Part shown: positions 30,960 to 38,708 of the stretch, in pieces | Position numbering within the stretch: the stretch's first letter is position 1 | How the letters are laid out: every line of letters begins with the position of its first letter | DNA from: Acidobacteriota bacterium | GTDB lineage: Bacteria; Acidobacteriota; Blastocatellia; RBC074 | Direction: 5' to 3' | Assembly (NCBI GenBank): GCA_018269055.1 | Contig: JAFDVI010000030.1 | Coordinates: 52,962-116,961 of the forward strand | DNA: 64,000 nucleotides | The notes under the pieces: model-generated | The model's input: only the letters and a program-made list of their open reading frames with translations | Database searches by the model: none | Told to the model about the DNA's origin: nothing | Program-made: the position numbers and the translations under genes

Positions 30960-31718
30960 ATGGCTGCACAATATGATCTTAGAGGAAAAGTCGCGCTCGT
31001 CACCGGAGCGAGTTCCGGCATTGGACGCGAAACCGCATTGGCGCTGGCTCGCAACGGAGCCGCCGTCATCGTCAATTACCTCCACAATGAACACGGCGCG
31101 ATGGAAACCGTCGGTTTGATCCAAGCCATGCGCCGCAATGCCATCGCCGTCCGAGCCGACGTGTCTCAACGTGTAGACGTTCTGCGAATGATCGGCGAAA
31201 CCGTGGACAACTTCGGCGGGCTGGACATTCTGGTCAACAACGCCGGAAGCCTGGTTAAATTGATGCCGATTGAAGATTGCACCGACGAAGTCTGGGACGC
31301 GGTGATGGGCGTCAATCTAAAAGGCGTTTTTCTCTGCACGCAAGCCGTCATTCCCTACCTGAAAGAAAAAGGCCGAGGCCGCATCATCAACATCTCTTCC
31401 GGCGCAGTGGAGTTTGGCGGAATGGCAATGTCGCTTCCCTATGCCGCCGCCAAAGCCGCTGTCAACACTTTCACCAAAGGCCTGGCGAAAGAACTCGGCC
31501 AATACAACATCACGGTCAACGCCGTTTCTCCCGGCATCATTATGACTCCGATTCACGACCAGTTTTCGCGCCCGGAATGGCTGCAACAAGCGATTTCAAC
31601 AACACCACTCCAACGCGCAGGCGGCCCCGAAGAAGTCGCCGAACTCATCGCCTTCCTGGCTTCCGATGAAGCAAGTTTTATTACTGGTGAAGTTTTGGGA
31701 ATTGATGGCGGGAGGTAA
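30960..31718 (+). CDS. SDR-family oxidoreductase (FabG-like)
   Basis: A 252-residue short-chain dehydrogenase/reductase: TGASSGIG cofactor loop at about 15-22, NNAG near 90, catalytic Ser in INISSGAVEF and the YAAAK Tyr/Lys pair near 159-163, then the VSPGIIMTP and substrate-loop region. The substrate cannot be read from sequence; the family includes 3-oxoacyl-ACP reductases and sugar or alcohol dehydrogenases. It stands alone on the plus strand. Confidence 0.88.
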   Translation: MAAQYDLRGKVALVTGASSGIGRETALALARNGAAVIVNYLHNEHGAMETVGLIQAMRRNAIAVRADVSQRVDVLRMIGETVDNFGGLDILVNNAGSLVKLMPIEDCTDEVWDAVMGVNLKGVFLCTQAVIPYLKEKGRGRIINISSGAVEFGGMAMSLPYAAAKAAVNTFTKGLAKELGQYNITVNAVSPGIIMTPIHDQFSRPEWLQQAISTTPLQRAGGPEEVAELIAFLASDEASFITGEVLGIDGGR

Positions 31719-31748
31719 ATGATGGAAATGGCAAATTTGAAAACCGCG

Positions 31749-32186
31749 TCAATCAACAAGAGGGTTGATGATTTGCAGCCGTCCTTCGACAACAAGCGAA
31801 GTATCCATATCTTCGGAGTAAAGAATTGTTGCATTTGCAGCCAACGCACAGGCAACGATCAAACTATCCCAGTAAGAAAATTTGTGGCGAAGTCGCAGTT
31901 CTGAAGCTTTCAGCAATTCTTGGCGGTTTATTGCTACGACAGTGAAACGGCTATAAAAGTCAGCAACCAGAGCCTGGACTTTTGTTTCGTCAAAGCCTGC
32001 TTTTCTGATCAGGTTGACACAAACTTCGTTGATGACTTGAGTGCTAATGGCCGTGTCATTCTGCTGGATCGCCTGCTTGGCCAGATCGGACTTGGTTTTG
32101 TCCTGTCCTTCCAGAAACGTATAAAGCCAGATGTTGCTATCAACAAAACAAACCGGCCTGGCCAGACCGCCATTTTCAAGGTTCAT
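31749..32186 (-). CDS. PIN-domain toxin (VapC-like)
   Basis: A 145-residue PIN-domain ribonuclease: CFVDSNIWLY holds the first acidic residue, TQVINEVC the second, WDSLIVACALAA the third and LYSEDMD the fourth. PIN toxins cut RNA when freed from the antitoxin. The start ATG overlaps the stop of the AbrB/VapB-like gene upstream by 11 bases. Confidence 0.85.
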   Translation of the reverse strand: MNLENGGLARPVCFVDSNIWLYTFLEGQDKTKSDLAKQAIQQNDTAISTQVINEVCVNLIRKAGFDETKVQALVADFYSRFTVVAINRQELLKASELRLRHKFSYWDSLIVACALAANATILYSEDMDTSLVVEGRLQIINPLVD

Positions 32187-32385
32187 AAATTTCGTCTCTC
32201 GTCAGTGGCTTGAAGTTTTCCACTTTAATCGGATTTGCCCAGAGTTGTTCAATGATGCTTGTGCGCTCTGCCTTTTCTTCACGAAGCACAATGACACGAA
32301 TCAAACCGGTAAGTTTGCCTTTCAACTCTTCGGGAATCTCTATATTTCCATTCTTCACTTGAGTCTGAAATTCTATCGCTTGCAT
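32176..32385 (-). CDS. Antitoxin-like protein of the PIN pair
   Basis: A 69-residue protein beginning MQAIEFQTQVKNGNIEIPEE, the swapped-hairpin (AbrB/VapB-like) DNA-binding pattern, ending in an acidic and hydrophobic tail that would bind the toxin. GGAGGAG before the ATG lies inside the upstream gene. It overlaps the genes on both sides, so the three are one operon. Confidence 0.75.
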   Translation of the reverse strand: MQAIEFQTQVKNGNIEIPEELKGKLTGLIRVIVLREEKAERTSIIEQLWANPIKVENFKPLTRDEIYEP

Positions 32386-32567
32386 AAATCAATCTCCTCC
32401 AAGGTTTCATCCGCCAACGTTGCCAGCATGTCCTGGGACTTGGCAAACACTTCAGCCCATAGCTCTTCGGATTCCATTTCACGGAAGAGCAATGAAGCAA
32501 CAACGTTCTGCTGTTCAACCGGCGATTGGGCCGCCTTTATAAAAGCTCGTTCAAGTAAAGTCGTCAT
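32373..32567 (-). CDS. Small antitoxin-like protein
   Basis: A 64-residue acidic helical protein of the type starting MTTLLERAF...SPVEQQN, with ELWAEVFAKSQDMLATLADE. Proteins with this pattern usually sit beside RelE-type toxins as antitoxins, but no RelE-like gene is next to it here. AAGGA precedes the ATG. It overlaps the next gene by 13 bases. It may be a leftover antitoxin or a third component. Confidence 0.6.
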   Translation of the reverse strand: MTTLLERAFIKAAQSPVEQQNVVASLLFREMESEELWAEVFAKSQDMLATLADETLEEIDLCKR

Positions 32568-32585
32568 AATTCCTTTATTCTTGGT

Positions 32586-32825
32586 CTACAAGAGTCGGTC
32601 GCCTTCTTCTGGCTCTACATCTGGCACTTTAGCCAGCAACTGCTCAAACCTTTCCAGCTTTGCCCGTTTCGCTCTTTCTTCCAGATACTCGACGGTCACG
32701 ACGCTTGATAATTTCTCAGCCACGGCGAGCAATGCAAATTGTTCGGGTGTGCTTCGATCTTTGGCGACCACTTCTTTGAGCTTGTCGAAAAGCGAGTCGG
32801 GAACATTGATGGTAATTGCACTCAT
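32586..32825 (-). CDS. Antitoxin-like protein (helical, RHH-like N-terminus)
   Basis: A 79-residue protein starting MSAITINVPDSLFDKLKEVV, a strand plus helix pattern of ribbon-helix-helix antitoxins, followed by a Lys/Glu-rich helix that could wrap a toxin. Its ATG overlaps the stop of the upstream PIN toxin by four bases, so the toxin gene comes first. Confidence 0.65.
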   Translation of the reverse strand: MSAITINVPDSLFDKLKEVVAKDRSTPEQFALLAVAEKLSSVVTVEYLEERAKRAKLERFEQLLAKVPDVEPEEGDRLL

Positions 32826-33250
32826 TTTGCTTCTCCTATTCTCTGCAAAAACTCTTTTGGGGTCAGCACCTCGACGCCGAATTTGTTCATGCTTTTGAAG
32901 TCTCTGACGTTCTGCGTGACGATTGCTTCAGCTTGAGCCGTTACAGCCAATTCCGCAACAAACTCGTCTCCGGCGTCTTGCAACAGCGGCCGCCACAGAT
33001 ACCAAATTTCGTGTTTGACGCCAAACAAGCAAATGATGTCCAGCAATTCGTCAATCTCATCCATCGTCCAGGTCAGATTAAGCTCACTACGCTTCAAAAC
33101 CGATTCATATTCACATACGAGCGGCACTGAAAGATGGAACTCAAACTTGCCCGTCGGCATCAACGACAAGATTTTATATGACGCTCCACGCTTGGATTTG
33201 AGCGCGGAAACAAAAACGTTTGTATCAATGACAAAGCCGTGCTTTTTCAT
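32822..33250 (-). CDS. PIN-domain toxin component (COG1569-type)
   Basis: A 142-residue PIN-family protein: GFVIDTNVFVSAL gives the first acidic residue, CEYESVLKR the second, DAGDEFVAELAV the third, and AIVTQNVRDF the fourth position. I start it at the ATG at 33250; the frame runs 33 bases upstream to a TTG. It is coupled to the small gene downstream. A CopG-like antitoxin gene lies just upstream, so its true partner is uncertain. Confidence 0.8.
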   Translation of the reverse strand: MKKHGFVIDTNVFVSALKSKRGASYKILSLMPTGKFEFHLSVPLVCEYESVLKRSELNLTWTMDEIDELLDIICLFGVKHEIWYLWRPLLQDAGDEFVAELAVTAQAEAIVTQNVRDFKSMNKFGVEVLTPKEFLQRIGEAK

Positions 33251-33313
33251 ACGGTTTGGGCACTTCAGCAAAAGCTCGTTCAAGTAGTGTTGTCACCACT
33301 TTTCTCTTTTCCG

Positions 33314-33661
33314 CTACGCCGCCAACGAGTTGTCTTGCGTCACAGTACGAAGTTTTTCACTCAACCAGACGTTGATCAACGTTTCCGTAGACACGCCTTG
33401 CCGATGAGCGCATTCGGCTAAACCTTTGGCCAATTCCGGCTCCAAATCCGTCAGAAAAACCCGCCGCTTAATATCCACGTCAAAGTTCGCTTCTGTGGTC
33501 AAGTCCCAGTAATCACCCAGATCGTGACTATCCCAGAACTCCGCCGCTTCTTCGACGCTTTTGAAGTTTTCTGGGATTGGATCGCGTTCTTTTTTACCTT
33601 TTTGCCATATCGTTTTCTTTTCGCGTTGGCTATATCTCTGGCGCTGATGACCACGCCTCAT
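33314..33661 (-). CDS. CopG/BrnA-like antitoxin
   Basis: A 115-residue protein with a Lys/Arg-rich N-terminus. The motif SVEEAAEFWDSHDLGDYWD is typical of CopG-type antitoxins, and a C-terminal ribbon-helix-helix-like part follows (RRVFLTDLEPELAKGLAECA). Its ATG overlaps the stop of the EVE-HNH gene by one base (TAATG). No BrnT-like toxin is beside it; the PIN protein at 32822 may be the partner. Confidence 0.68.
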   Translation of the reverse strand: MRRGHQRQRYSQREKKTIWQKGKKERDPIPENFKSVEEAAEFWDSHDLGDYWDLTTEANFDVDIKRRVFLTDLEPELAKGLAECAHRQGVSTETLINVWLSEKLRTVTQDNSLAA

Positions 33662-34452
33662 TAGACCGCCGACTGGAACAGAAACTCCCGCAACTCCTCA
33701 ACTCTGAGTGCAGCCTTTGGGTTTGCATGGATCAACGCGTGGCAATTCGCACATACCACAGCAAGGTCTGTTAACTTGGTGAGGCTGGGTTCATCGTAAG
33801 CCGAAAGTTGCCGGCGGTGATGAACCTGAAGCACCCGAACACCAAGGCCGCCCAAGAGCTTTGAGAAATTAACATCGCAGACTTCACACACACCACTGGA
33901 TCGTGCAAGTGCCGTATCACGAAGCGTTCGACTACGACCACGCCGGTAAACTTTGGTCTCGGTTCTAGTCCCCTCAAGCACTGTCAGGTTCTCCATTATG
34001 GGTGGCCGTGAATGGGAATGGAGAAAGTTGTACCACTCGCTCTCTAATATCGAGGCGGCATCGTCAGGGATTGTTGTGCCGGAGGATTGAGCGTCCCAAT
34101 GCATCTTCCGAAGACCAGGTTGATTCAATACTTCACGCGGCAAAATCGGTTCGGCGTCAGGATTCAGTAGAACGTCGAATCGAATTTCGACATACAGAGC
34201 AGACTTTTCCATATCGCCATGCCAATGCGCGTCTTCGAAGACTTCCGATTCTATAGTCCCGGAAGCCATGATTCCTTTGGGGTCCACACCAAGACGGATT
34301 AGGAAGAACCGGTCATCCTGAACTGGGCGTCGTGACACGCCAGTGCTCCAACGCCCGATTGATTCACCGGTAGCGGCCACCTCAAAAACTTGATCGTCCA
34401 GGGTTTCCCATTCGTAATGTCGAGGATTCCACGTCAGAAGAAATGTAGCCAT
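33661..34452 (-). CDS. EVE-like/HNH endonuclease, predicted modified-DNA restriction enzyme
   Basis: A 263-residue fusion. The N-terminal part (about 1-110, FLLTWNPRHYEWETL...GIMASGTIES) resembles EVE/ASCH-type domains that read modified bases. The C-terminal HNH domain has CEVC, VLQVHHRRQLS and VVCANCHALIH. Such fusions are predicted type IV-like enzymes against DNA with modified cytosine. I use the ATG at 34452 instead of a TTG six bases upstream. It heads the toxin-antitoxin cluster on the same strand. Confidence 0.8.
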   Translation of the reverse strand: MATFLLTWNPRHYEWETLDDQVFEVAATGESIGRWSTGVSRRPVQDDRFFLIRLGVDPKGIMASGTIESEVFEDAHWHGDMEKSALYVEIRFDVLLNPDAEPILPREVLNQPGLRKMHWDAQSSGTTIPDDAASILESEWYNFLHSHSRPPIMENLTVLEGTRTETKVYRRGRSRTLRDTALARSSGVCEVCDVNFSKLLGGLGVRVLQVHHRRQLSAYDEPSLTKLTDLAVVCANCHALIHANPKAALRVEELREFLFQSAV

Positions 34453-34589
34453 ACTCAAACGTCAACTATCAGTCAGCGCTTTCCGATAATGGAAACTGTT
34501 GATTTCTACCATCGGCAACTTTTCAATCCAGCTTTGTGTGAGACGGCAGTCAGTATAGTTTTGCTACTCAACCGCCGCAATCTTTGCTT

Positions 34590-36989
34590 TCAACTCTCCA
34601 TCCGTTCCAACAACTCGACAAACCTGGCATCCGCCCTCAATCCATCTAACATTGGTTCAATCCGCACAAACGCCATGAAACCGGCGCGTTCCTCTTGCGC
34701 CCTTTCCAGGCATTCAAACGTCTGATCCAGATCACCAAGTCCTAGATGAATCACAGCAATCAGATAAGACGTTACATATTGCTTTTTCGACAGAGCTTCC
34801 AGTTGAGCGAGCATTTGGCGAGCCTCGCGAGGTTTTCCGGCGCGGGCAGAAGCATGCCCCAGGTAAGCGATAAAGGTCGGGATGGCTCCGGAAAGGCTGA
34901 TCGCTTTGCGGAAGGCGTTAATGGCTTCGGCGAAGTTTTGCTGCTGAATGAACACCATGCCTTGATGCCAATAGGCGAAGCCGAAGTTCGGATCCATTTC
35001 CAGCACTTTGGCGCTTTGCTTCAAGGCTTCGTCGTAACGGCGCGCGAAGTAATAGGCCCAACCAAGACTCAGGCTGAGAAATAGCGACAATGGTTCCAGT
35101 TCCTGCGCGCGTTTGCAGGAAGCGATGGCGGCTTCGTGCTGGCCTGTGGCTTTCAGGTAAAAACCGTAGCCATCGTGCGCGTTGGAAAAATTCGGACTGA
35201 GTTCGATGGCGCGTTTGAATTCTGCTTCGGCTGCGGCGAAATCCCAATCGAACAGCAGACGGAAAAATCCCAGCGAGCAATGGGCTTCGCCCAAGGTATC
35301 GTCGAGTTCCAGAGCCTTGAGCGCGGCGGCTTTGGCCAGCGGGTAAGCATCGCGCGGCGGTTGGCCGCCGGTCGAAGAGGCCAAAAAACCGTAGGCTTCG
35401 GCCAGGCCGGAATAGGCCAGCGCGTAATTCGGGTCCAGGTCAATCGCCTGCTGGAAATGTTCAATGCCTTTGCGAATCCATTCGGGCGTGCGTTTGCCGA
35501 CGTAATACCGGCCTTTCAGATACAGGTGATAGGCTTCGGTGTTGTCGGTGTAACGTTTCTTCAATCGCTGGCGGTCTTCGCCGGAAACATGAAGCCGAAG
35601 TTTCTTGCTGATTTCCTCGGCAATTTCGTCCTGCAAGGCGAAGATGTCAGTTAGTTTGCGCCGATATTCTTCGCCCCAGAGTTGCGAGGAACGCGCAACG
35701 TCAATCAATTCGGTTTTGACAATCAACGAATCGCCAAGCTGAATGACTCGGCCGGTCAGCACAGCGCGCACGGCCAACTCTTCGCCGGTTTTCTGCGGAT
35801 CGGCCTTGCGGCCTTTGTAACCGAATACGGTGCTGCGCGGCACAACGCGGAGCTTGGGCAAATTGGACAAACTGTTGATGATGCTTTCGGTGATGCCGTC
35901 GGACAGGTATTCCATTCCCGGATCGGCGCTGGCGTTTTCCATCGGCAAAATCGCCAGCGATTCGATTTCGGCGCTGATCGGTTTGCGCTCAACCGAACGA
36001 GCGGATTGCAGCCGACCTGAAGGCGAGACAACTTCGTTTGTGCGAAACTCGGCAGTCAACGCCTCGCTGATGGCTTCGCCAGGTTTCCCAACCTGATTTT
36101 CGTGGCTGATCCGTAAGAATTCGGCTTCAAAATCCAGACGGCTTTTCACAAACTTTAGGTCGCTCAGAAAGCTTTTGATCGTTTGGTACCGGGTTTCGCA
36201 ATCTTTCCGCAACGCCTTTGCCAGGTGGATTTCCAGATCGGCAGAAGCCTGGCGACAATATCGCCTCAGCGGAGCAGGCTCGATGTGAATGATCGCCGCC
36301 AACACATCGGTCGTTGTCGTCCCTTCAAACGGAACTCGCCCGGTCAACATCTCATACATCAACACACCGAAGCTGAAAATGTCGCTTCGTGCATCCACAA
36401 TCAGTCCACGCGCCTGTTCCGGCGACATGTAGGTTGCCGTTCCCATTACCGTGCCGGGATCAGTTTTGGCTTTGATCTGGGTGGCGGCTTCTTTATCAAC
36501 GACTGCGGTTTCCGACTTCTCAGTAAGTTTCGCTAAGCCGAAATCCAACACTTTGACGTAGCCGTCGGGCCGAATCATGACGTTTTCGGGTTTGATGTCG
36601 CGGTGCGTGATGCCTGCTTCGTGCGCGGCTTGGAGCGCGCCGGCAACCTGGGTCGCAATCTCCAACGCTTCACGCAGAGCCATGCCTTCGGGACGCAGAT
36701 GCTGCCGCAGCGTTTGCCCGGCGATGAATTCAGCGGCGATGAAATGAACTCCCGTTTCTTCGCCAATTTCGTAAATCGTGATGATGTTCGGATGGTTGAG
36801 CGCCGAAGCCGCGCGGGCTTCCTGTTGAAAACGGGCTACACGAACAGGGTCTTGCGTGAAAGATTCGGGCAGGATTTTCAGCGCCAGCTTACGACCCAGC
36901 TTCGAGTCTTCGGCCAAATAGACTTCTCCCATTCCGCCGGCGCCGATTTTTTCCAGAATTCGGTAGTGTGAAATTCGCTGATCTATCAC
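34590..36989 (-). CDS. Serine/threonine protein kinase with TolB-like and TPR regions
   Basis: A 799-residue signalling protein. The kinase domain (about 8-275) has GAGGMGEV, Lys38, HRDIKPEN (Asp131) and DFG (Asp149). A TolB-N/FlgO-like region follows at about 345-455 (SLAILPMENASADPGMEYLSDGITESIINSL), then about seven TPR units (480-780). No membrane segment is visible, so it is probably cytoplasmic. The start is GTG at 36989, overlapping the stop of the gamma-carbonic-anhydrase-like gene by four bases. Its input and target are unknown. Confidence 0.88.
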   Translation of the reverse strand: MIDQRISHYRILEKIGAGGMGEVYLAEDSKLGRKLALKILPESFTQDPVRVARFQQEARAASALNHPNIITIYEIGEETGVHFIAAEFIAGQTLRQHLRPEGMALREALEIATQVAGALQAAHEAGITHRDIKPENVMIRPDGYVKVLDFGLAKLTEKSETAVVDKEAATQIKAKTDPGTVMGTATYMSPEQARGLIVDARSDIFSFGVLMYEMLTGRVPFEGTTTTDVLAAIIHIEPAPLRRYCRQASADLEIHLAKALRKDCETRYQTIKSFLSDLKFVKSRLDFEAEFLRISHENQVGKPGEAISEALTAEFRTNEVVSPSGRLQSARSVERKPISAEIESLAILPMENASADPGMEYLSDGITESIINSLSNLPKLRVVPRSTVFGYKGRKADPQKTGEELAVRAVLTGRVIQLGDSLIVKTELIDVARSSQLWGEEYRRKLTDIFALQDEIAEEISKKLRLHVSGEDRQRLKKRYTDNTEAYHLYLKGRYYVGKRTPEWIRKGIEHFQQAIDLDPNYALAYSGLAEAYGFLASSTGGQPPRDAYPLAKAAALKALELDDTLGEAHCSLGFFRLLFDWDFAAAEAEFKRAIELSPNFSNAHDGYGFYLKATGQHEAAIASCKRAQELEPLSLFLSLSLGWAYYFARRYDEALKQSAKVLEMDPNFGFAYWHQGMVFIQQQNFAEAINAFRKAISLSGAIPTFIAYLGHASARAGKPREARQMLAQLEALSKKQYVTSYLIAVIHLGLGDLDQTFECLERAQEERAGFMAFVRIEPMLDGLRADARFVELLERMES

Positions 36990-37519
36990 TTGGCCATCGA
37001 AGGATCATTGAGTCGTTGTTCGAGATAACTTTGCGATAAATGATGATACGCTTTGGTGCTGTGTTCAACTGAACGAAGCGCGCCGCCAGAAAGTTCTTTT
37101 TTGACAGTGGCGGGTGAACCGGCGGCCAACATTCGCGGAGGAATAATTGTGCCCGGAGTGACGACGCTGCCTGCGGCGGTCATCGCCTGCTGGCCGACAA
37201 CGGCTTGATGCAAGACGATGGAGCCCATTCCGACGACGGCGCCGTTTTCGATGGTGCAGCCTTCCAACAAAGCTCCGTGGCCGATGGTGACGTCTTCCTT
37301 GATGATGGTGGGAATTTCCGGTGTCGTGTGAATCACCGAATTATCCTGCACATTGGAGCCACGCCCGATGACGATTTTGCCTTCGTCGCCGCGAAGCACG
37401 ACGCCATACCAGATGCTGACGCCATCGCCGAGTTCTACGTCGCCGATGATTGTGGCGTTCGGGGCGATGAACACGTTTTGGCCGATCTGCGGCCGTTTGC
37501 CTTTGTACTCGAAAATCAT
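36986..37519 (-). CDS. Gamma-carbonic-anhydrase-like left-handed beta-helix protein
   Basis: A 177-residue hexapeptide-repeat protein of the gamma-CA/YrdA/PaaY family. It has the expected VVLRGDEGKI and VIHTTP (first zinc His) and GHGALLEGC. The usual family motif is GHGALLHGC, so the second-loop His ligand is Glu here; catalytic activity as an anhydrase is therefore doubtful. The start is the ATG at 37519 (MIFEYKGKRP). The frame continues upstream only into the repeat next to the insertion element. It was probably cotranscribed with pgsA before the insertion. Confidence 0.82.
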   Translation of the reverse strand: MIFEYKGKRPQIGQNVFIAPNATIIGDVELGDGVSIWYGVVLRGDEGKIVIGRGSNVQDNSVIHTTPEIPTIIKEDVTIGHGALLEGCTIENGAVVGMGSIVLHQAVVGQQAMTAAGSVVTPGTIIPPRMLAAGSPATVKKELSGGALRSVEHSTKAYHHLSQSYLEQRLNDPSMAK

Positions 37520-37525
37520 AATTTG

Positions 37526-37575
37526 AGTTTGTGATTCGCCCTTACTGCGTGCGGGCTTCTGCATAATCCTGCTTA
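37526..37575. repeat. 50-bp direct repeat, left copy
   Basis: Identical except for one base to 38659-38708. It abuts the left end of the insertion element and ends in the TA target dinucleotide. Confidence 0.9.
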
Positions 37576-37594
37576 CTGATCCGAGCATAAAAGC

Positions 37595-38167
37595 CTAAAG
37601 AATGAATCCGACTTCCTTGAAGCAAGCGCGTAGAACACGGTCTTTGCGACGAAGTCGGCGAACCGCGAGTTGGAGTTGGTGTTGAAGTTGCTCTTGATCA
37701 TCAGCACAGCAATTTCTCAACTCGACTCGTTTGAGATAGCGCCAAATCCCTTCATCGGGGTTGAGTTCAGGCGCATAACCGGGCAATGGCTCCAGCCAGA
37801 GCCGGGAAGCAAATGATTGACACAACTCTTTGACTGCTTTCGCTCGATGAATTGGCGCGCCATCCCAAATGATCAAGAGCTTGCTGTTTTCCTGGGCTAA
37901 CAACTGGCGCAGGAAGCGTGCGACATCTCGCCCCTTGAAGGCACGACGTTGTAGGCGGAAATGCAATCCGCCACGCCGACTAATGGCGCTGATCGCGCTC
38001 AGATGCTCTCGCGTGAGCTTGACGCGCAACTGCGGCGTCTGACCGCGCGGCGCCCAAGTGCGCACGGCGGCGGGCAACAAGTAAAAGCCCGATTCGTCTA
38101 CCCAGAAGATTTTCCAGCCTTCGGCGCGGGCTTTTTTTTGAGCACAGGCCAACGCTCTTTGACCCAT
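37595..38167 (-). CDS. IS630-type transposase, DDE catalytic part
   Basis: 190 codons holding the DDE/D triad: WVDESGFY, LIIWDGAPIHRA and PELNPDEGIW. Its own ATG is probably not the main start; a -1 slip at the A8 run (plus-strand 38132-38139) would join it to the upstream helix-turn-helix frame and give a protein of about 340 residues, the usual IS630 size. Confidence 0.88.
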   Translation of the reverse strand: MGQRALACAQKKARAEGWKIFWVDESGFYLLPAAVRTWAPRGQTPQLRVKLTREHLSAISAISRRGGLHFRLQRRAFKGRDVARFLRQLLAQENSKLLIIWDGAPIHRAKAVKELCQSFASRLWLEPLPGYAPELNPDEGIWRYLKRVELRNCCADDQEQLQHQLQLAVRRLRRKDRVLRACFKEVGFIL

Positions 38168-38613
38168 TGCTGGATTTTCGCCTCGTCACGCTGGGCGGCT
38201 TTCGTCTCCGGTTGTTGCACGCTCCAACCGATCTGGCGCAGCAATCGCCCGATGTGCGTTTGATGGTAGCTGACGCCGAACTCGCGCTTGATGACTTCAC
38301 CCACACGCGCCCGCGTCCAGAGGTCGCCGCGAAAGCCCCAGGCCTGTGCGCCGCGAAGCAGCAGTTTGGGCAGTTGCGCCAATTGCTTTGCCGTCAGGCC
38401 ACGGGGAGCGCCCGGAGATTTGCGCGCGCGCAAGGCTTTGAAACCTTTCTTGCCTTGGCGCGCCCGCTTCATCCACTGGCTGACTGCACCAGGAGTGACG
38501 CCTAACGCTTCGGCAATTCTGGCTTGCGACCAGCCCTTTTGCTTCAATTCCCAAGCGCGTTGCCGTCGCTCTTCGCGCCAGTCGCGCTTGGCTTTCGTCT
38601 CTTTAATGATCAT
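38098..38613 (-). CDS. IS630-type transposase, DNA-binding part
   Basis: A 171-codon frame with helix-turn-helix domains (GWSQARIAEALGVTPGAVSQWMK and later VSYHQTHIGRLLRQIGWS). It ends soon after the CTC AAA AAA AAG slip site, where a -1 shift enters the catalytic frame. Confidence 0.88.
   Translation of the reverse strand: MIIKETKAKRDWREERRQRAWELKQKGWSQARIAEALGVTPGAVSQWMKRARQGKKGFKALRARKSPGAPRGLTAKQLAQLPKLLLRGAQAWGFRGDLWTRARVGEVIKREFGVSYHQTHIGRLLRQIGWSVQQPETKAAQRDEAKIQQWVKERWPVLKKKPAPKAGKSSG
38132..38139 (-). promoter_or_regulatory. Putative -1 ribosomal frameshift site of the transposase
   Basis: Eight A residues on the coding strand, read AAA AAA AAG in the first frame. Slipping back one base after the second AAA continues as AAA GCC CGC in the catalytic frame. 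Confidence 0.7.
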
Positions 38614-38658
38614 TCTGCTATTGTCGCAGATATTTAGTTGTTTATGCTCGGATCAGTA

Positions 38659-38708
38659 AGTTTGTGATTCGCCCTTACTGCGTGTGGGCTTCTGCATAAT
38701 CCTGCTTA
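38659..38708. repeat. 50-bp direct repeat, right copy
   Basis: Copy of 37526-37575 with one mismatch (GTG instead of GCG in the middle). It includes the pgsA stop codon. Confidence 0.9.

Larger units (their letters stand above)
37576..38656 (-). mobile_element. IS630-type insertion sequence
   Basis: A 1081-bp element bounded by inverted ends (CTGATCCGAGCATAAA on the left, its reverse complement on the right) and flanked by TA on both sides, the IS630/mariner target signature. It carries two overlapping transposase frames on the minus strand joined by a run of eight A. Both frames look intact. It separates pgsA from the gamma-carbonic-anhydrase-like gene. Confidence 0.92.

Noticed and set aside
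36990..37588. Longer start for the gamma-carbonic-anhydrase-like gene at 37588
   Set aside because: The extra codons lie in the 50-bp repeat and insertion-element end and are not family-like; the ATG at 37519 gives the normal N-terminus.
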